From Bacteroidia bacterium (GTDB lineage: Bacteria > Bacteroidota > Bacteroidia > Flavobacteriales > Flavobacteriaceae), in NCBI GenBank assembly GCA_030429955.1, contig JAUIGO010000019.1:1-46982 (forward strand): 46,982 nucleotides of DNA, read 5' to 3'. Numbering within the stretch: position 1 is the first letter of the stretch; the number at the start of each line of letters is the position of its first letter. Below, piece by piece: positions 1 to 9,273 of the stretch. The position numbers were made by a program, and so were the translations under genes. Under the pieces are notes generated by a model. The model saw only the letters and a list, made by a program, of their open reading frames with translations. It was not told the DNA's origin and ran no database searches.

Positions 1-2
1 AA

Positions 3-1196
3 AATGCAGGAACTCAAAACGAGCGTAGAGATTGTGTTGCCAGTGAAATCTCAGAGCATATAAAGAAAAATTTTAATCAAACATTAGCATGGAATTTAGG
101 ATTAACAGGCACGCAGCGCATTAATGTTATTTTTAAAATTGACACAAACGGAAATGTGTTTGGAGTGCGATCTAGAGCACCACATCCAGATTTAGAAGCC
201 GAAGCTATTAGAGTGATTAAAACCTTACCACGATTTACACCTGGGAAACAGAATGGTAAAAAAGTGATTGTGCCTTATTCGCTGCCAATTGTTTTTGAAG
301 TAAAAGAGTCTCCAAATTCAATAACTTCTTATGTGCAAACGACAAATTCACCTTCTAAAGAGATTATTGAAAAACAAGACTTAACCGAAGTGCCATTTGC
401 CGTCATTGGTGAAGTTCCAGTTTATCCAGGTTGCGAAACTATTGCAGACCAAAAAGAGCAAAGAAAATGTATGGCAAATATGATTAGTGAGTTTGTACAA
501 AAGAAGTTTAATACAGATTTAGCAGGAAAATCAGGATTAACAGGAAGACAACGTATCAATGTTATTTTTAAAATTGACACCTTAGGAAATGTCACAGGAA
601 TACGCTCAAGAGCAGCACATCCAAATTTAGAAACTGAAGCTGAACGAGTTATTGGTTTGCTTCCAAAAATGCAACCTGGAAAACACAAAGGTGAAAAAGT
701 AATTGTACCTTATTCATTGCCAATTATTTTTGAGGTTGCTGAAAGTTCAAACAAAACAAAGAAAGATGATAAATCAAATGAGGAAATTAAAAATGAAAAA
801 AGCTCAGCCGAAATAAAAAGCTATGCAAATGATGGTGCATTGCCTTTTGCTATCGTTGATAAAGTTCCAATGTTTCCAAAGTGTGAATCCTTATCAACCA
901 ATGATGAGCAGAGAAAATGTGTGTCTGATGAAATTATAAAAATTGTTCAGAAAAATTTCAATACAAATTTGTCAGAGAAACTTGGTTTGAAAGGGAAAAG
1001 ACAAATCATGGTCGTTTTTCAAATAAATGAAGAAGGAAGCCTTCAAAACATTAAAGCTAGAGGTCCACATCCAGAGTTGGAAGCAGAAGCCATTAGAGCT
1101 ATTAAATTATTGCCAAAGTTTATTCCTGGAGAACATGAAGGCAAAAAAGTTAACGTATCTTATTCGCTTCCAATAGTGTATATGGTTGCCAATTAA
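3..1196 (+). CDS. TonB C-terminal-like triple-repeat protein, 5' partial
   Basis: The reading frame is open to the left window edge, so the true start lies outside; the GTG at 156 is internal. Three copies of a unit of about 150 residues are visible, spaced 450 nt apart (copies two and three begin near 391 and 841). Each copy has a PxxxxCE...QRKC cysteine pair, a GLxGxxxxxVxFxI strand, an (R)xxHPxLExEAxRxIxxLP helix and a final YSLPIxxEV strand, which is the pattern of the TonB C-terminal domain (PF03544-like). TonB CTDs normally bind TonB-dependent receptors at the periplasmic side of the outer membrane. No membrane anchor is visible because the N-terminus is missing. The repeats are well conserved, suggesting recent duplication. 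Function beyond a periplasmic binding role is unknown. Confidence 0.8.
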   Translation, partial: NAGTQNERRDCVASEISEHIKKNFNQTLAWNLGLTGTQRINVIFKIDTNGNVFGVRSRAPHPDLEAEAIRVIKTLPRFTPGKQNGKKVIVPYSLPIVFEVKESPNSITSYVQTTNSPSKEIIEKQDLTEVPFAVIGEVPVYPGCETIADQKEQRKCMANMISEFVQKKFNTDLAGKSGLTGRQRINVIFKIDTLGNVTGIRSRAAHPNLETEAERVIGLLPKMQPGKHKGEKVIVPYSLPIIFEVAESSNKTKKDDKSNEEIKNEKSSAEIKSYANDGALPFAIVDKVPMFPKCESLSTNDEQRKCVSDEIIKIVQKNFNTNLSEKLGLKGKRQIMVVFQINEEGSLQNIKARGPHPELEAEAIRAIKLLPKFIPGEHEGKKVNVSYSLPIVYMVAN

Positions 1197-1227
1197 TTTA
1201 AACTGTATAAAATTTAATGCTCCTAGT

Positions 1228-1281
1228 GTTTGGCTTTATTATTGATGTAAGTTGAAAAATCTGTTTCAATAATAACCAAAC
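1228..1281. repeat. Long inverted repeat upstream of the esterase gene
   Basis: An 18-nt arm at 1228-1245 (GTTTGG, then TTTATTATTGA) is mirrored by 1266-1281 (TCAATAATAACCAAAC) with small mismatches and a 20-nt loop. A CTCCTA motif lies just outside each side, in direct orientation. There is no T-run on either side, so a simple intrinsic terminator is unlikely. It could be a transcript hairpin in the leader of the following gene or a degenerate mobile repeat. Confidence 0.5.
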
Positions 1282-1293
1282 TCCTAACCAACA

Positions 1294-2538
1294 ATGAAAA
1301 AAAAGAATCTTATTCTATTAGTATTTATAGGCTTTTATGTATTTATGAATACTATTAAAGCTCAAAATACAAATGTGGTTTTAGATAGCATAGAATCTAA
1401 AACATTAAATGAACACAGAAGATTTTGGGTACAATTACCAGAAAATTATAATCCTGATTCCAAATTACGCTATCCCGTTTTATATGTACTTGATGGTGTG
1501 TCATTAAAAAGCACCTTGGAAACTGTATATAATAATTATTGGGGACATTATTTGCCTCACATGATTCTTGTTGGCATTTCAAATCAAGACCATAGAACAC
1601 GAGATTTAACAATTTCTAAAATTGAAACAAGACGTGGTAGCCCAATGAATAATGATACAGGTGGAGCAGATGCCTTTACAAGTTTTATTGAAAAAGAACT
1701 TATTCCGCATATTGACAGCCAATATAAAACAACCCCTTACAGGACGTTGATTGGTCATTCGTATGCTGGATTATTTGCCGTTAATACCTTACTCAATCAT
1801 CAACATTTATTTACCAATTATATAGCCATTGATCCTAGTTTGGATTGGGACAACCAAAATTTACTTAAGCAAGCCAAATCAAAATTGACTACAGAAAGTT
1901 ATAAAGGAAAATCATTATTTGTGTCTTTAGCAGCTGAACAACTTAATATGCAAGATGAGAACGTAACTATAGAAAATGTAATGGACGACACATCTGAATT
2001 TAGCTTGTTTGCAAGATCCATTGTTGAATTTTCCAATTTTGCAGAAACACAAAAACAAAACGAACTCAATTTTTCATGGAAAGTATATCCAGAAGATTTA
2101 CATGGCACAGTGCCTTTACCATCAATGAGAGATGGCTTAATCTTTCTTTTTGAATGGTATCAATTCAAACATCCTCAAAAATATAATAATCCGCAAACGT
2201 CTGTAAAAGAGATAGAAGCATTATTAGAAAATCAAGCCAAAATTTATTTGGAACATTTTGGCTACGCAGTTCCTCCAATGATTGAAGAACTCTTTAATGG
2301 TTATGGATATATGAATTTGCAAATGGGATTTCCCGAAAAATCTTTGCTGTTCTTTAAAAAAGGCATTCAATATTATCCAGAGAGTGCAGGCACTTATGAT
2401 GCCATGGCAGATTACTATGAAGCTCAGAATGATTTTGCTAACGCTTTAAAATATGAAAAAAAAGCATTTGAAATTAGCGGAAACGAATATCATAAAGGTA
2501 GAATGAATACCTTTAAATCTAAATTAAAAGAAAACTAA
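1294..2538 (+). CDS. Secreted alpha/beta-hydrolase esterase with C-terminal TPR (esterase D/Fes-like)
   Basis: A signal peptide (residues 1-23, ending IKAQ) directs export. The middle matches the putative esterase family (COG2819/PF00756): PVLYVLDG strand, nucleophile elbow GHSYAG with Ser156, and a late His270 in EDLHG typical of the catalytic triad. Residues about 330-405 form one or two TPR-like helical hairpins (ESAGTYDAMADYYEAQ...). Such proteins hydrolyse acyl esters or siderophore-type esters in the periplasm; the substrate cannot be read from sequence. The next gene, a TPR protein, follows after 9 nt, so the two are probably co-transcribed. Confidence 0.85.
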   Translation: MKKKNLILLVFIGFYVFMNTIKAQNTNVVLDSIESKTLNEHRRFWVQLPENYNPDSKLRYPVLYVLDGVSLKSTLETVYNNYWGHYLPHMILVGISNQDHRTRDLTISKIETRRGSPMNNDTGGADAFTSFIEKELIPHIDSQYKTTPYRTLIGHSYAGLFAVNTLLNHQHLFTNYIAIDPSLDWDNQNLLKQAKSKLTTESYKGKSLFVSLAAEQLNMQDENVTIENVMDDTSEFSLFARSIVEFSNFAETQKQNELNFSWKVYPEDLHGTVPLPSMRDGLIFLFEWYQFKHPQKYNNPQTSVKEIEALLENQAKIYLEHFGYAVPPMIEELFNGYGYMNLQMGFPEKSLLFFKKGIQYYPESAGTYDAMADYYEAQNDFANALKYEKKAFEISGNEYHKGRMNTFKSKLKEN

Positions 2539-2547
2539 CTCATACAA

Positions 2548-3681
2548 ATGCGTTTTAGAATAGTAATAATTGTAATTCTATTTGCCTTTCAAGCTAAGGC
2601 ACAAACTTCGGTTTTACAGCTTGCAGATAGTTTGTATTTACATGGTAATTACACCAAAGCTATTGAAGCGTATAAGAGTCACAATAATCAAGATGAAGTC
2701 TATCAAAATATTGCAAAAGCTTATATTGCTTTAGGTAATTATGATGAGGCCTTACTTAATTACGAAAACAGCCTAAAAGCAAACCCAAAAGATGCTTTGG
2801 TGCTATTTGATTATGGCAAATTATTAGCAAGGGTTAAAAAATACAAGCAAGCCTTAGAGGTGTTTTATCAGCTTATCAATATTGATTATAAAAATCCAAA
2901 CTACCATTACGAAAGTGGTTTGGTATTACAACACTTAGGCGATTCTACAGACCAAAACAGATTTCACAGTGCCTATAATTTAGACAACACACATCAAAAA
3001 GCCATTTTTCAAATTGCCAAGTTTCATTTAATAAAACGGCATCATTCTGTAGTAGATAAATACGTGGATATTGGATTGAAATCGTATGAAAACAACAAAG
3101 AACTCATCAGTCTAAAAGCCCAAAATTTTTATTGGAAAGAAGACTATGAAAATGCAGCTAAATGGTTTGAAAAATTAATAGAACTTAATGAGTCCTCTCA
3201 GTTTATCCATGAAAAATTAAGTTTTTGTTATTCTGAAATCTACGAAGTTGAAAAGGCAATTGAGCAACAATTATTAGCTTTAAAATACGAAGCGCAAAAC
3301 CCTAAAAATTTGTTCATTCTTGGTCAGTTATATCAGCGTGTAAGTGATTATGAAAACGCATCAAAGTATTTTAAAGAATCTATAGAAATTCAAGACGTGC
3401 CTTTAGACCATGAGTATATAAAACTAGCAACCGTTTACAATCTTCAAGGTAAAGAAAAGGAAGCCATAGATGCATTTAAACGCGCCATTGATGAAAATCC
3501 AGAAAATCAACATGCACAATTTTTCTTGGTGCTTACTTTAGATAGTTATTACAAGGATATTGATGCACGAATTAAACTGTTTGAAAAATTTAAAGAGAAG
3601 TTTCCAAAAAGTATTTTTCACACTGTAGCAGAACAAAAATTAAAGGAACTTAAAGAAGAAAAGCACATGAAAGAAGATTGA
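2548..3681 (+). CDS. Secreted TPR-repeat protein
   Basis: The protein has 377 residues with a signal peptide (cleavage near AKAQ, residue 19) followed almost entirely by tetratricopeptide repeats; clear examples are AYIALGNYDEALLNYENSL near residue 57 and LYQRVSDYENASKYFKESI near residue 255. TPRs form superhelical protein-binding surfaces. It starts 9 nt after the esterase stop, which points to shared expression and possibly a physical partnership, since the esterase also ends in TPRs. No catalytic motif is seen; exact function unknown. Confidence 0.85.
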   Translation: MRFRIVIIVILFAFQAKAQTSVLQLADSLYLHGNYTKAIEAYKSHNNQDEVYQNIAKAYIALGNYDEALLNYENSLKANPKDALVLFDYGKLLARVKKYKQALEVFYQLINIDYKNPNYHYESGLVLQHLGDSTDQNRFHSAYNLDNTHQKAIFQIAKFHLIKRHHSVVDKYVDIGLKSYENNKELISLKAQNFYWKEDYENAAKWFEKLIELNESSQFIHEKLSFCYSEIYEVEKAIEQQLLALKYEAQNPKNLFILGQLYQRVSDYENASKYFKESIEIQDVPLDHEYIKLATVYNLQGKEKEAIDAFKRAIDENPENQHAQFFLVLTLDSYYKDIDARIKLFEKFKEKFPKSIFHTVAEQKLKELKEEKHMKED

Positions 3682-3728
3682 TAGAATTCATCTAAAAAAA
3701 TCGTACTTTTCCACCTCAGTTTGCAATC

Positions 3729-4205
3729 ATGAAGTACCTGACGATTTTTATTTTAATGCTATGCCTTTGTTCTTGCGATTATTTCGATAAGAAAAAAGTG
3801 AATTCCCAAGATATTGTCAATGAAGAACTGCAAACCTTCAATTGGAATGATGTTGACGAATACCCAAGTTTTAAATCTTGCGAATCATCAAACTCAAAGC
3901 AAGAAAGTAAACAATGTTTTGAAACTACATTAATTACTCATATTACCAATAAATTAAGTGATGAAATTATTGTGGTTACTGAAAATGTTGAAGATACAGT
4001 AGTCATCAAATTTCATATTTCTGAAACAGGAAACCTAAGCGTTCTTAACATAAAAAACAAAGAAACAACCAAAGAGCAAATCCCAAATTTAGATTCGCTT
4101 TTACTTAAAAGTTTAGACAGCTTGCCAACAATATTTCCAGCAATAAAACGAGGCCAGCAAGTAAAAACAGAGTTTACCTTGCCAATTGTGATTCAAGTGA
4201 ACTAA
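3729..4205 (+). CDS. Small lipoprotein with one degenerate TonB-CTD-like unit
   Basis: The N-terminus is a lipoprotein signal with lipobox LCSC (Cys near residue 16). The mature part aligns by eye with a single unit of the repeat protein at 3-1196: EYPSFKSCE, then ESKQCFE, then VVIKFHISETGNL, then TEFTLPIVIQV. The HPxLExEAxR helix is poorly conserved. It is therefore a membrane-tethered, one-unit relative of that protein. A TACTTTTC box at 3704-3711 resembles a Bacteroidota -7 element, but no good -33 box is seen. Its stop overlaps the convergent gene by 4 bp. Function unknown. Confidence 0.75.
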   Translation: MKYLTIFILMLCLCSCDYFDKKKVNSQDIVNEELQTFNWNDVDEYPSFKSCESSNSKQESKQCFETTLITHITNKLSDEIIVVTENVEDTVVIKFHISETGNLSVLNIKNKETTKEQIPNLDSLLLKSLDSLPTIFPAIKRGQQVKTEFTLPIVIQVN

Positions 4206-4942
4206 AATCTGATAGCGAGTTTATTCATCAATCGTAAGGTTTCTACATACAGCCAAACCAGAGACACCAAAAGTCCCCAAGTTGCGACCCACTCTTTTTG
4301 TTTAGGCGCCTTGTTTTTATGTCGTTCTATGTAATCAAAGTCCAGAAGTAATGTAAATGATGCTACAATAGCAGCAATCACATTAAACACAATCGCGATC
4401 CACGAGGTTCCCCAAAGAAAAGATTTAATACCGAAGAAACTTAAAATCCACGAAATAATATACACAAGAAAAATACTTGCAGCAGTAGTAATAATAACGC
4501 TTCTGAGTTTTTTGGTGACAACAATTATTCGTGTTTGATATAAAATTAAAATAGTAAAGAATGTCACAATAGTAACACCAATGGCTTGGTATGGTAATTC
4601 AGGAAATTTTGCTCGTATATAAGCACTAAAGCCACCTAAAAAACAACCTTTGGCAATACAGTAAAGTGGCACTAAAAAGGCAGCCCAATTTTGCCTAACG
4701 GAAATTACTATACTTATCACAATAGATGCTAACATACCACCAAGCGTGAACCATCTTACGTTAGTGCCTGCACTATGAAGTTGCCAAACATATACTGTGA
4801 TGGCTGCAATTACTGCAATACAAAAAAAGGACTTAATAAGAATGCCTAAAACAGACATCTTTTTTGAAGAAGCCGATTTATTGTCCCAAAAATAATCTGT
4901 AAACGCAGGATTAGATGTTTTAAAATTACTTAATCTACTCAT
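4202..4942 (-). CDS. Bax inhibitor-1/YccA-like integral membrane protein
   Basis: The protein has 246 residues: a soluble N-terminus with SNPAFTDYFWDNK, then about seven hydrophobic helices, ending in a cytoplasmic tail. The pattern, including the conserved NPAF start and the late LLLDFDYIE segment, fits the bacterial Bax1-inhibitor-like family (PF12811). Members are inner-membrane proteins with poorly defined roles, some proposed as ion-leak channels. Its start codon overlaps the stop of the upstream beta-barrel gene by 4 bp (ATGA at 4939-4942), so translation is probably coupled. Its 3' end overlaps the convergent lipoprotein gene. Confidence 0.8.
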   Translation of the reverse strand: MSRLSNFKTSNPAFTDYFWDNKSASSKKMSVLGILIKSFFCIAVIAAITVYVWQLHSAGTNVRWFTLGGMLASIVISIVISVRQNWAAFLVPLYCIAKGCFLGGFSAYIRAKFPELPYQAIGVTIVTFFTILILYQTRIIVVTKKLRSVIITTAASIFLVYIISWILSFFGIKSFLWGTSWIAIVFNVIAAIVASFTLLLDFDYIERHKNKAPKQKEWVATWGLLVSLVWLYVETLRLMNKLAIRF

Positions 4943-5814
4943 AATTTAAATTTGTAGCCAACAGCAAAACTAGTTGAAAAATTACCTTCATTTTCCAGTA
5001 ATAATGCAAAAAGTTCATTGTAAGTAATGCTTAAAAAGCTTGTTTCTGAAAGCTTAATATCTGCTCCCACTCCAAAAGTAAAAGGTGCTTCAAAACCGTT
5101 TTCTTTGATGTGACCAATTTCAAATTGATCTTGATTATTTACAATTACGCCTTCTACTTTAGTAAAAACATATTGAGCTAAATCCAGACTTGCATAAAAA
5201 TTAAAAGCTTCTTTATTGATAATTCTAAACCTATAACCAACAATAAGATGTGTTGCAGAATAATCAAATTTATTTGTTGCAAAAACTTGCCTTCCTTGGA
5301 AGTAAATAGAATGTCTTGGCAAGGTTACTGCTTCAGAAAACTCAAATTCTGCACCAAAAACAGGATTGCTTATATTGTCTGGATTATTCACAAAAGGACT
5401 ATTGGTTACACCTCCAAAAACACTAAAACGTGTTAGTAGTTTTGCATTTGTACTTGTTATATAATCTGGATCTACAGAAGCATTATAGGCTTCAATATAA
5501 TCTCGTAAGCTCTCTAAAGTCAGCTTTACTTTTGAAGCACTTGAAGACGCTTCTGGAGTGATACCTTCTAAAATAGTTTTGTATTCTTCTTTGTAATTAT
5601 TGTTGTCATCTTTGGTATTAGTGAGCTCAACAATAGCATCGCCTTTTTTTGCAAAATAGCGATAGTTTCCATCAATAATATTCCATAGCAAATCAATGGT
5701 ACCTGAGACTTCTGTTTTGAGTTCGTAGGAGTTGCCATTAACTGTGTAAGTTTCCTGTGATAGGCTTGTAAATGTGATAAAACACAAAGCAAAACTTAAA
5801 ATGTAGCTTTTCAT
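4939..5814 (-). CDS. Predicted outer-membrane beta-barrel protein, unknown function
   Basis: A clear signal peptide (MKSYILSFALCFITFTSLSQ) is followed by a charged region of about 100 residues that may be helical, then amphipathic strands rich in aromatic residues (HLIVGYRFRI, FNFYASLDLAQYVF, TFGVGADIKL). The protein ends in an alternating aromatic strand, VGYKFKL, as expected for an outer-membrane barrel, although the final residue is Leu rather than Phe. No named family is recognised. It is translationally coupled to the downstream BI-1-like gene. Confidence 0.65.
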   Translation of the reverse strand: MKSYILSFALCFITFTSLSQETYTVNGNSYELKTEVSGTIDLLWNIIDGNYRYFAKKGDAIVELTNTKDDNNNYKEEYKTILEGITPEASSSASKVKLTLESLRDYIEAYNASVDPDYITSTNAKLLTRFSVFGGVTNSPFVNNPDNISNPVFGAEFEFSEAVTLPRHSIYFQGRQVFATNKFDYSATHLIVGYRFRIINKEAFNFYASLDLAQYVFTKVEGVIVNNQDQFEIGHIKENGFEAPFTFGVGADIKLSETSFLSITYNELFALLLENEGNFSTSFAVGYKFKL

Positions 5815-5868
5815 AATTTCTATAATTTGGGCACTTAGGTAAAGCTATAAAAAATAAATGACACCACA

Positions 5869-7002
5869 TTATTTTTTAAAACTTCTGCCTTTCCACTTGT
5901 AATTAAAAAACATAGAATAACAACTCATAGCAACCACAAAAAAAGGATACATCAAACTGTTTAAAGGATAGCGGATTAAACTGAAATTTTGATTGAAAAA
6001 ATTGGAAGACCTAAAAATAAAGAAGAAGTCAATACAAAACTTGATAATAAAAAGAACACTTAAAAATTGCCATGATTGCAAACCCAAAATTGAAAAAACA
6101 AAACAAACAACTAGCGATGCATTCATCAATAAAACAATAAGAGCAAGCATTTTACTAAACAGACTGTTGTATGCTGAGGTTTTTGAAGCCCAACGAACAC
6201 GTTGATTAAAAAGAGCCTTTAGTGTCCTTTCAGGTTTGGTGTGAACAATGGCTTTTTTTGATTTTAAAAAATGAATGTCTTTAGGATAATTTTCAACCAC
6301 CTTTTCCATAAAAAACAAGTCATCACCACTTGCAATGTTCGTGTTGCCTTCAAAGCCACTTAGTTCTTTAAAAACATTTTTGTTATAACATAAGTTGGCT
6401 CCATTGCACAAAAACGGATTGCCAATGCCAAAACCTCCAACAGTTGCTGTTTGCAAACTTAAAAAATCATGCAGCTGAAAATAATCGAGTATTGAGTTTG
6501 AAGTTCTGTAACCAACAGGAGCAACAATCAGTTTTGGAGTATTATGCTGGATCAAGGCGTCAAAACTTTGTAGCCATAATTCTGGTACAACACAATCGGC
6601 ATCTGTAGTCACAATCCATTCAAAATCGGCATGAGAAATAGCAGTTGTAATGGCATCTTTTTTTGGCGAATGGCTTTGTCTTTTATTTTTTAGGATGTGT
6701 ATGTTCAGTTTGTTTTGCTGATTTTTTTCTAAAAAAGATTGAATGATTTCAACTGAATGATCTTCAGAATCATCATCAACCATAATAATTTCAAATAATT
6801 CTTTCGGATAATTTAGAGCTACAATAGATTGTAACAATGCCTCTAAATGATTGGCTTCATTCCTGAAAGGAACCACAATTGAAAACCTTGAAACTGGATT
6901 TTCAGCTTTCAATTTAAAAGCTTTTACTTTATTATAAGCAATGTATAAAGCACTTATAAAAATGACGTAAATGGCTGTTATGAAAATAAATAAAATTGTC
7001 AT
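5869..7002 (-). CDS. Membrane-bound family 2 glycosyltransferase
   Basis: An N-terminal membrane helix (residues 1-22) precedes a GT-A domain: SIVVPFRNEA at 41-50, MVDDDSED near 74-81, DxD motif D134-A-D136, acceptor motif SGDD at 225-228, and QRVRW at 267-271. Two or three C-terminal membrane segments follow. This is the layout of processive or lipid-linked COG1215 glycosyltransferases that use nucleotide-sugars at the cytoplasmic face. Its start overlaps the stop of the flippase-like gene by 4 bp (6999-7002), so the pair probably builds and handles one glycolipid. Sugar and acceptor cannot be told. Confidence 0.88.
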   Translation of the reverse strand: MTILFIFITAIYVIFISALYIAYNKVKAFKLKAENPVSRFSIVVPFRNEANHLEALLQSIVALNYPKELFEIIMVDDDSEDHSVEIIQSFLEKNQQNKLNIHILKNKRQSHSPKKDAITTAISHADFEWIVTTDADCVVPELWLQSFDALIQHNTPKLIVAPVGYRTSNSILDYFQLHDFLSLQTATVGGFGIGNPFLCNGANLCYNKNVFKELSGFEGNTNIASGDDLFFMEKVVENYPKDIHFLKSKKAIVHTKPERTLKALFNQRVRWASKTSAYNSLFSKMLALIVLLMNASLVVCFVFSILGLQSWQFLSVLFIIKFCIDFFFIFRSSNFFNQNFSLIRYPLNSLMYPFFVVAMSCYSMFFNYKWKGRSFKK

Positions 7003-7991
7003 TCTGAATCCAATTTTCTAGCCGAACGCATTAAGTTGCTTGCGTTAAAACGCAACACGAAAAAGCTTCCAATGATACTTGGAATTACAAAATTCAGAAT
7101 CCACATTAAGGTAATAATGCTTAGCACAGTTAAATCGTTAACACCAACAATTTCAAAAATAAACAATGCCACACTTCCTTTAACAACCACATCAAAAATA
7201 AAAACAGATGGAATAATTGAAGCTACCAAATACATGGTTGTGATCACGACCATGGCATTAAAATAATAAACATCTACACCAAACAGATTTAACAAAAAGT
7301 AGAATTGAAACGAAAAAATAAAATATCTAATCACAGAAAAAACAGCATTTTTGAGATGTGTTTTTCTAGAAATACCTTTGATAAAACCGATTACTCTTTT
7401 AAATGAAAATCCTTTAACTGTAAAGGTATTTTGTTTTGCGCCAACAATTGTAAAAGATAATACGACAGCAAGAATGATTACAAATCGTCCTAATTTGTAA
7501 TAAGAAATGTCTGGATTATAAGTGTATATAAAAAAGCCTAAACCAATTACACCAAATAGAGTTGTTACGCTCATTTGCATCATGTGGCTCAGTAAGTTCA
7601 GCAGCATGACCTTAGGCCGTCTTGATGCTTTGTAATAGATGGCTTTTGCAGCATAATCACCTATTCGATTAGGTGTAAAAAGTGACGCTGTTAAAGCAGC
7701 TAATGATTGTTTAGTGGCATCAGAAAATGAAATATCATCAACGATTTGTACTAGATTCTGCCATTTTAAAATTTCGAAAAACCAATTCAAAAAGGTCAAA
7801 AACAGTAGAAAAAGAATGTTTTTTAATGAAAAAACATCGTTTTTGGTCAAAAAATCAACAAAAACACTAAAATTTAAATGTTCATTTGTCGTTAGTCTAT
7901 TATGGATAAAATAAAAAGCGCCAATTACTATGCTTAACTTAATAAGCATAAAAAACAATTGTTTAGTTTTGTATGAGAGTCCACCAACCAT
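6999..7991 (-). CDS. LPG-synthase-TM/flippase-like membrane protein (UPF0104 type)
   Basis: The protein has 330 residues with about eight membrane helices. Fingerprints of the PF03706 family are visible: LNWFFEILKWQNLV near residue 65 and LFTPNRIGDYAAKAIYY near residue 105, the conserved P-x-R-x-G-[DE] core. The family includes the MprF flippase half and proteins encoded beside glycosyltransferases. Its coupling to a GT2 gene by an ATGA overlap supports a role in glycolipid synthesis or translocation. It is divergent from the outer-membrane gene at 8038 with only 46 nt between starts. Confidence 0.82.
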   Translation of the reverse strand: MVGGLSYKTKQLFFMLIKLSIVIGAFYFIHNRLTTNEHLNFSVFVDFLTKNDVFSLKNILFLLFLTFLNWFFEILKWQNLVQIVDDISFSDATKQSLAALTASLFTPNRIGDYAAKAIYYKASRRPKVMLLNLLSHMMQMSVTTLFGVIGLGFFIYTYNPDISYYKLGRFVIILAVVLSFTIVGAKQNTFTVKGFSFKRVIGFIKGISRKTHLKNAVFSVIRYFIFSFQFYFLLNLFGVDVYYFNAMVVITTMYLVASIIPSVFIFDVVVKGSVALFIFEIVGVNDLTVLSIITLMWILNFVIPSIIGSFFVLRFNASNLMRSARKLDSE

Positions 7992-8037
7992 ATATCAGAA
8001 AAACCTAGTAATCACAAATTAAAACTATTATTGTAAA

Positions 8038-8679
8038 ATGACCTCAATAAACAATAAATATCATAAATACTTAATTTGTTTTGCATTTATAAGTGTCATG
8101 ACCTTTAGTTATGGACAACGAGATACAGAAAAATTTAGAATGCAATTTGCTGTTGGTGTTAATAACCCAATTGATAATGGCGAGAATGATGGCTATTATA
8201 GTAAAACACTAAACTTGCCAACTGTAAATTTAGGCTTTCAATATATGTTTAAACCCAATTTAGGAGCAAAGTTAGATTTTGGTTTTAATAGATCAAAAAA
8301 TGCAGATGGCTCTGAAGAGTTTAAGCTCAATTATTCACGAGTGAACGCACAAATTGTTTATGATTTTACAGATGTTTTAAATTTTTTACCAGAACCAATG
8401 TCTATTCAAGCTCATGCTGGACCAGGAATGAGTTTTACTAAGCCTTTGGGCAATGACTCTGAGAATAAATACACGTATTTAAATGTTTTGTTAGGATTAG
8501 AACTTCAGTATAAAGTTTCTCGAACACTCTCCATTTTAGGTGATTTTGGTTATGCAAAAGCCTTATCAAGCAAAGACAAATATGATATAGAAATTGATGG
8601 TTTTTCTTTTAATGGTGATTTAGTTTATGCTACATTTGGACTTTCAGTAGCTATAAGCGGTTGCAGATATTGTAATTAA
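8038..8679 (+). CDS. Outer-membrane beta-barrel protein (OmpA/porin-fold type)
   Basis: A signal peptide ending near FSYGQ (residue 27) leads into short amphipathic strands: [74 protein letters not shown], then [11 protein letters not shown]. This is typical of eight-stranded small barrels (PF13568-like) common in Flavobacteriia. The tail ISGCRYCN ends in a short CxxC, which is uncommon for such barrels. The stop overlaps the ruvC start by one base (TAATG). Confidence 0.75.
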   Translation: MTSINNKYHKYLICFAFISVMTFSYGQRDTEKFRMQFAVGVNNPIDNGENDGYYSKTLNLPTVNLGFQYMFKPNLGAKLDFGFNRSKNADGSEEFKLNYSRVNAQIVYDFTDVLNFLPEPMSIQAHAGPGMSFTKPLGNDSENKYTYLNVLLGLELQYKVSRTLSILGDFGYAKALSSKDKYDIEIDGFSFNGDLVYATFGLSVAISGCRYCN

Positions 8680-9230
8680 TGGATAAAGAAAAAATTATTT
8701 TAGGCATTGATCCTGGAACCACAATTATGGGTTTTGGGCTCATTAGAGTGCGAAATAAAAAGATGGAGTTCATGCAACTTAATGAGCTTGACCTTAAAAA
8801 ATACAGTGATCATTACCTGAAACTCAAACTTATTTTCGAGCGTACTATTGAGCTTATCGATACACATTATCCAGATGAAATAGCCATTGAAGCACCTTTT
8901 TATGGTAAAAACGTGCAAAGTATGCTCAAACTTGGCAGAGCGCAAGGTGTGGCTATGGCAGCAGGTTTGTCAAGACAAATTCCTATTACAGAGTATTTGC
9001 CGAAAAAAATAAAAATGGCAATTACAGGAAATGGTAATGCAAGTAAAGAACAAGTAGCTAAAATGCTTCAAAGCTTATTAGACCTTAAAACCTTACCTAA
9101 AAACTTAGACGCTACAGATGGATTAGCTGCTGCAGTTTGTCATTTTTATAACTCTGGAAAAGTAACCGTTGGGAAAAGTTATTCTGGCTGGGAAAGTTTT
9201 GTAAAACAGAACCCTAAAAAAATAAGTTAG
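8679..9230 (+). CDS. ruvC: Holliday junction resolvase RuvC
   Basis: RuvC is the endonuclease that cuts Holliday junctions in the RuvABC system during recombinational repair. The N-terminal [10 protein letters not shown] motif carries the first acidic ligand, D11. The others are E71 (AIEAPF), D144 and D147 (NLDATDGLA), so the full DEDD metal centre of the RNase-H-like fold is present. The length of 183 residues is close to the usual 160-190. The position after an outer-membrane gene and before hemW is a chromosomal housekeeping setting. Confidence 0.95.
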   Translation: MDKEKIILGIDPGTTIMGFGLIRVRNKKMEFMQLNELDLKKYSDHYLKLKLIFERTIELIDTHYPDEIAIEAPFYGKNVQSMLKLGRAQGVAMAAGLSRQIPITEYLPKKIKMAITGNGNASKEQVAKMLQSLLDLKTLPKNLDATDGLAAAVCHFYNSGKVTVGKSYSGWESFVKQNPKKIS

Positions 9231-9254
9231 CAGTATACAGTATCAGTTACCAGT
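9231..9254 (+). repeat. Short CAGT direct-repeat tract between ruvC and hemW
   Basis: CAGT occurs four times, at 9231, 9238, 9244 and 9251, at 6-7 nt spacing, in the 43-nt spacer. It is too short for a confident repeat-family assignment but differs from the surrounding AT-rich spacers. Confidence 0.45.
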
Positions 9255-9273
9255 CTGTTAGGTTTCGATTAGC

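Noticed and set aside
156..158. GTG as start of the first gene
   Set aside because: The frame and the repeat homology continue upstream to the window edge, so the gene is simply truncated.
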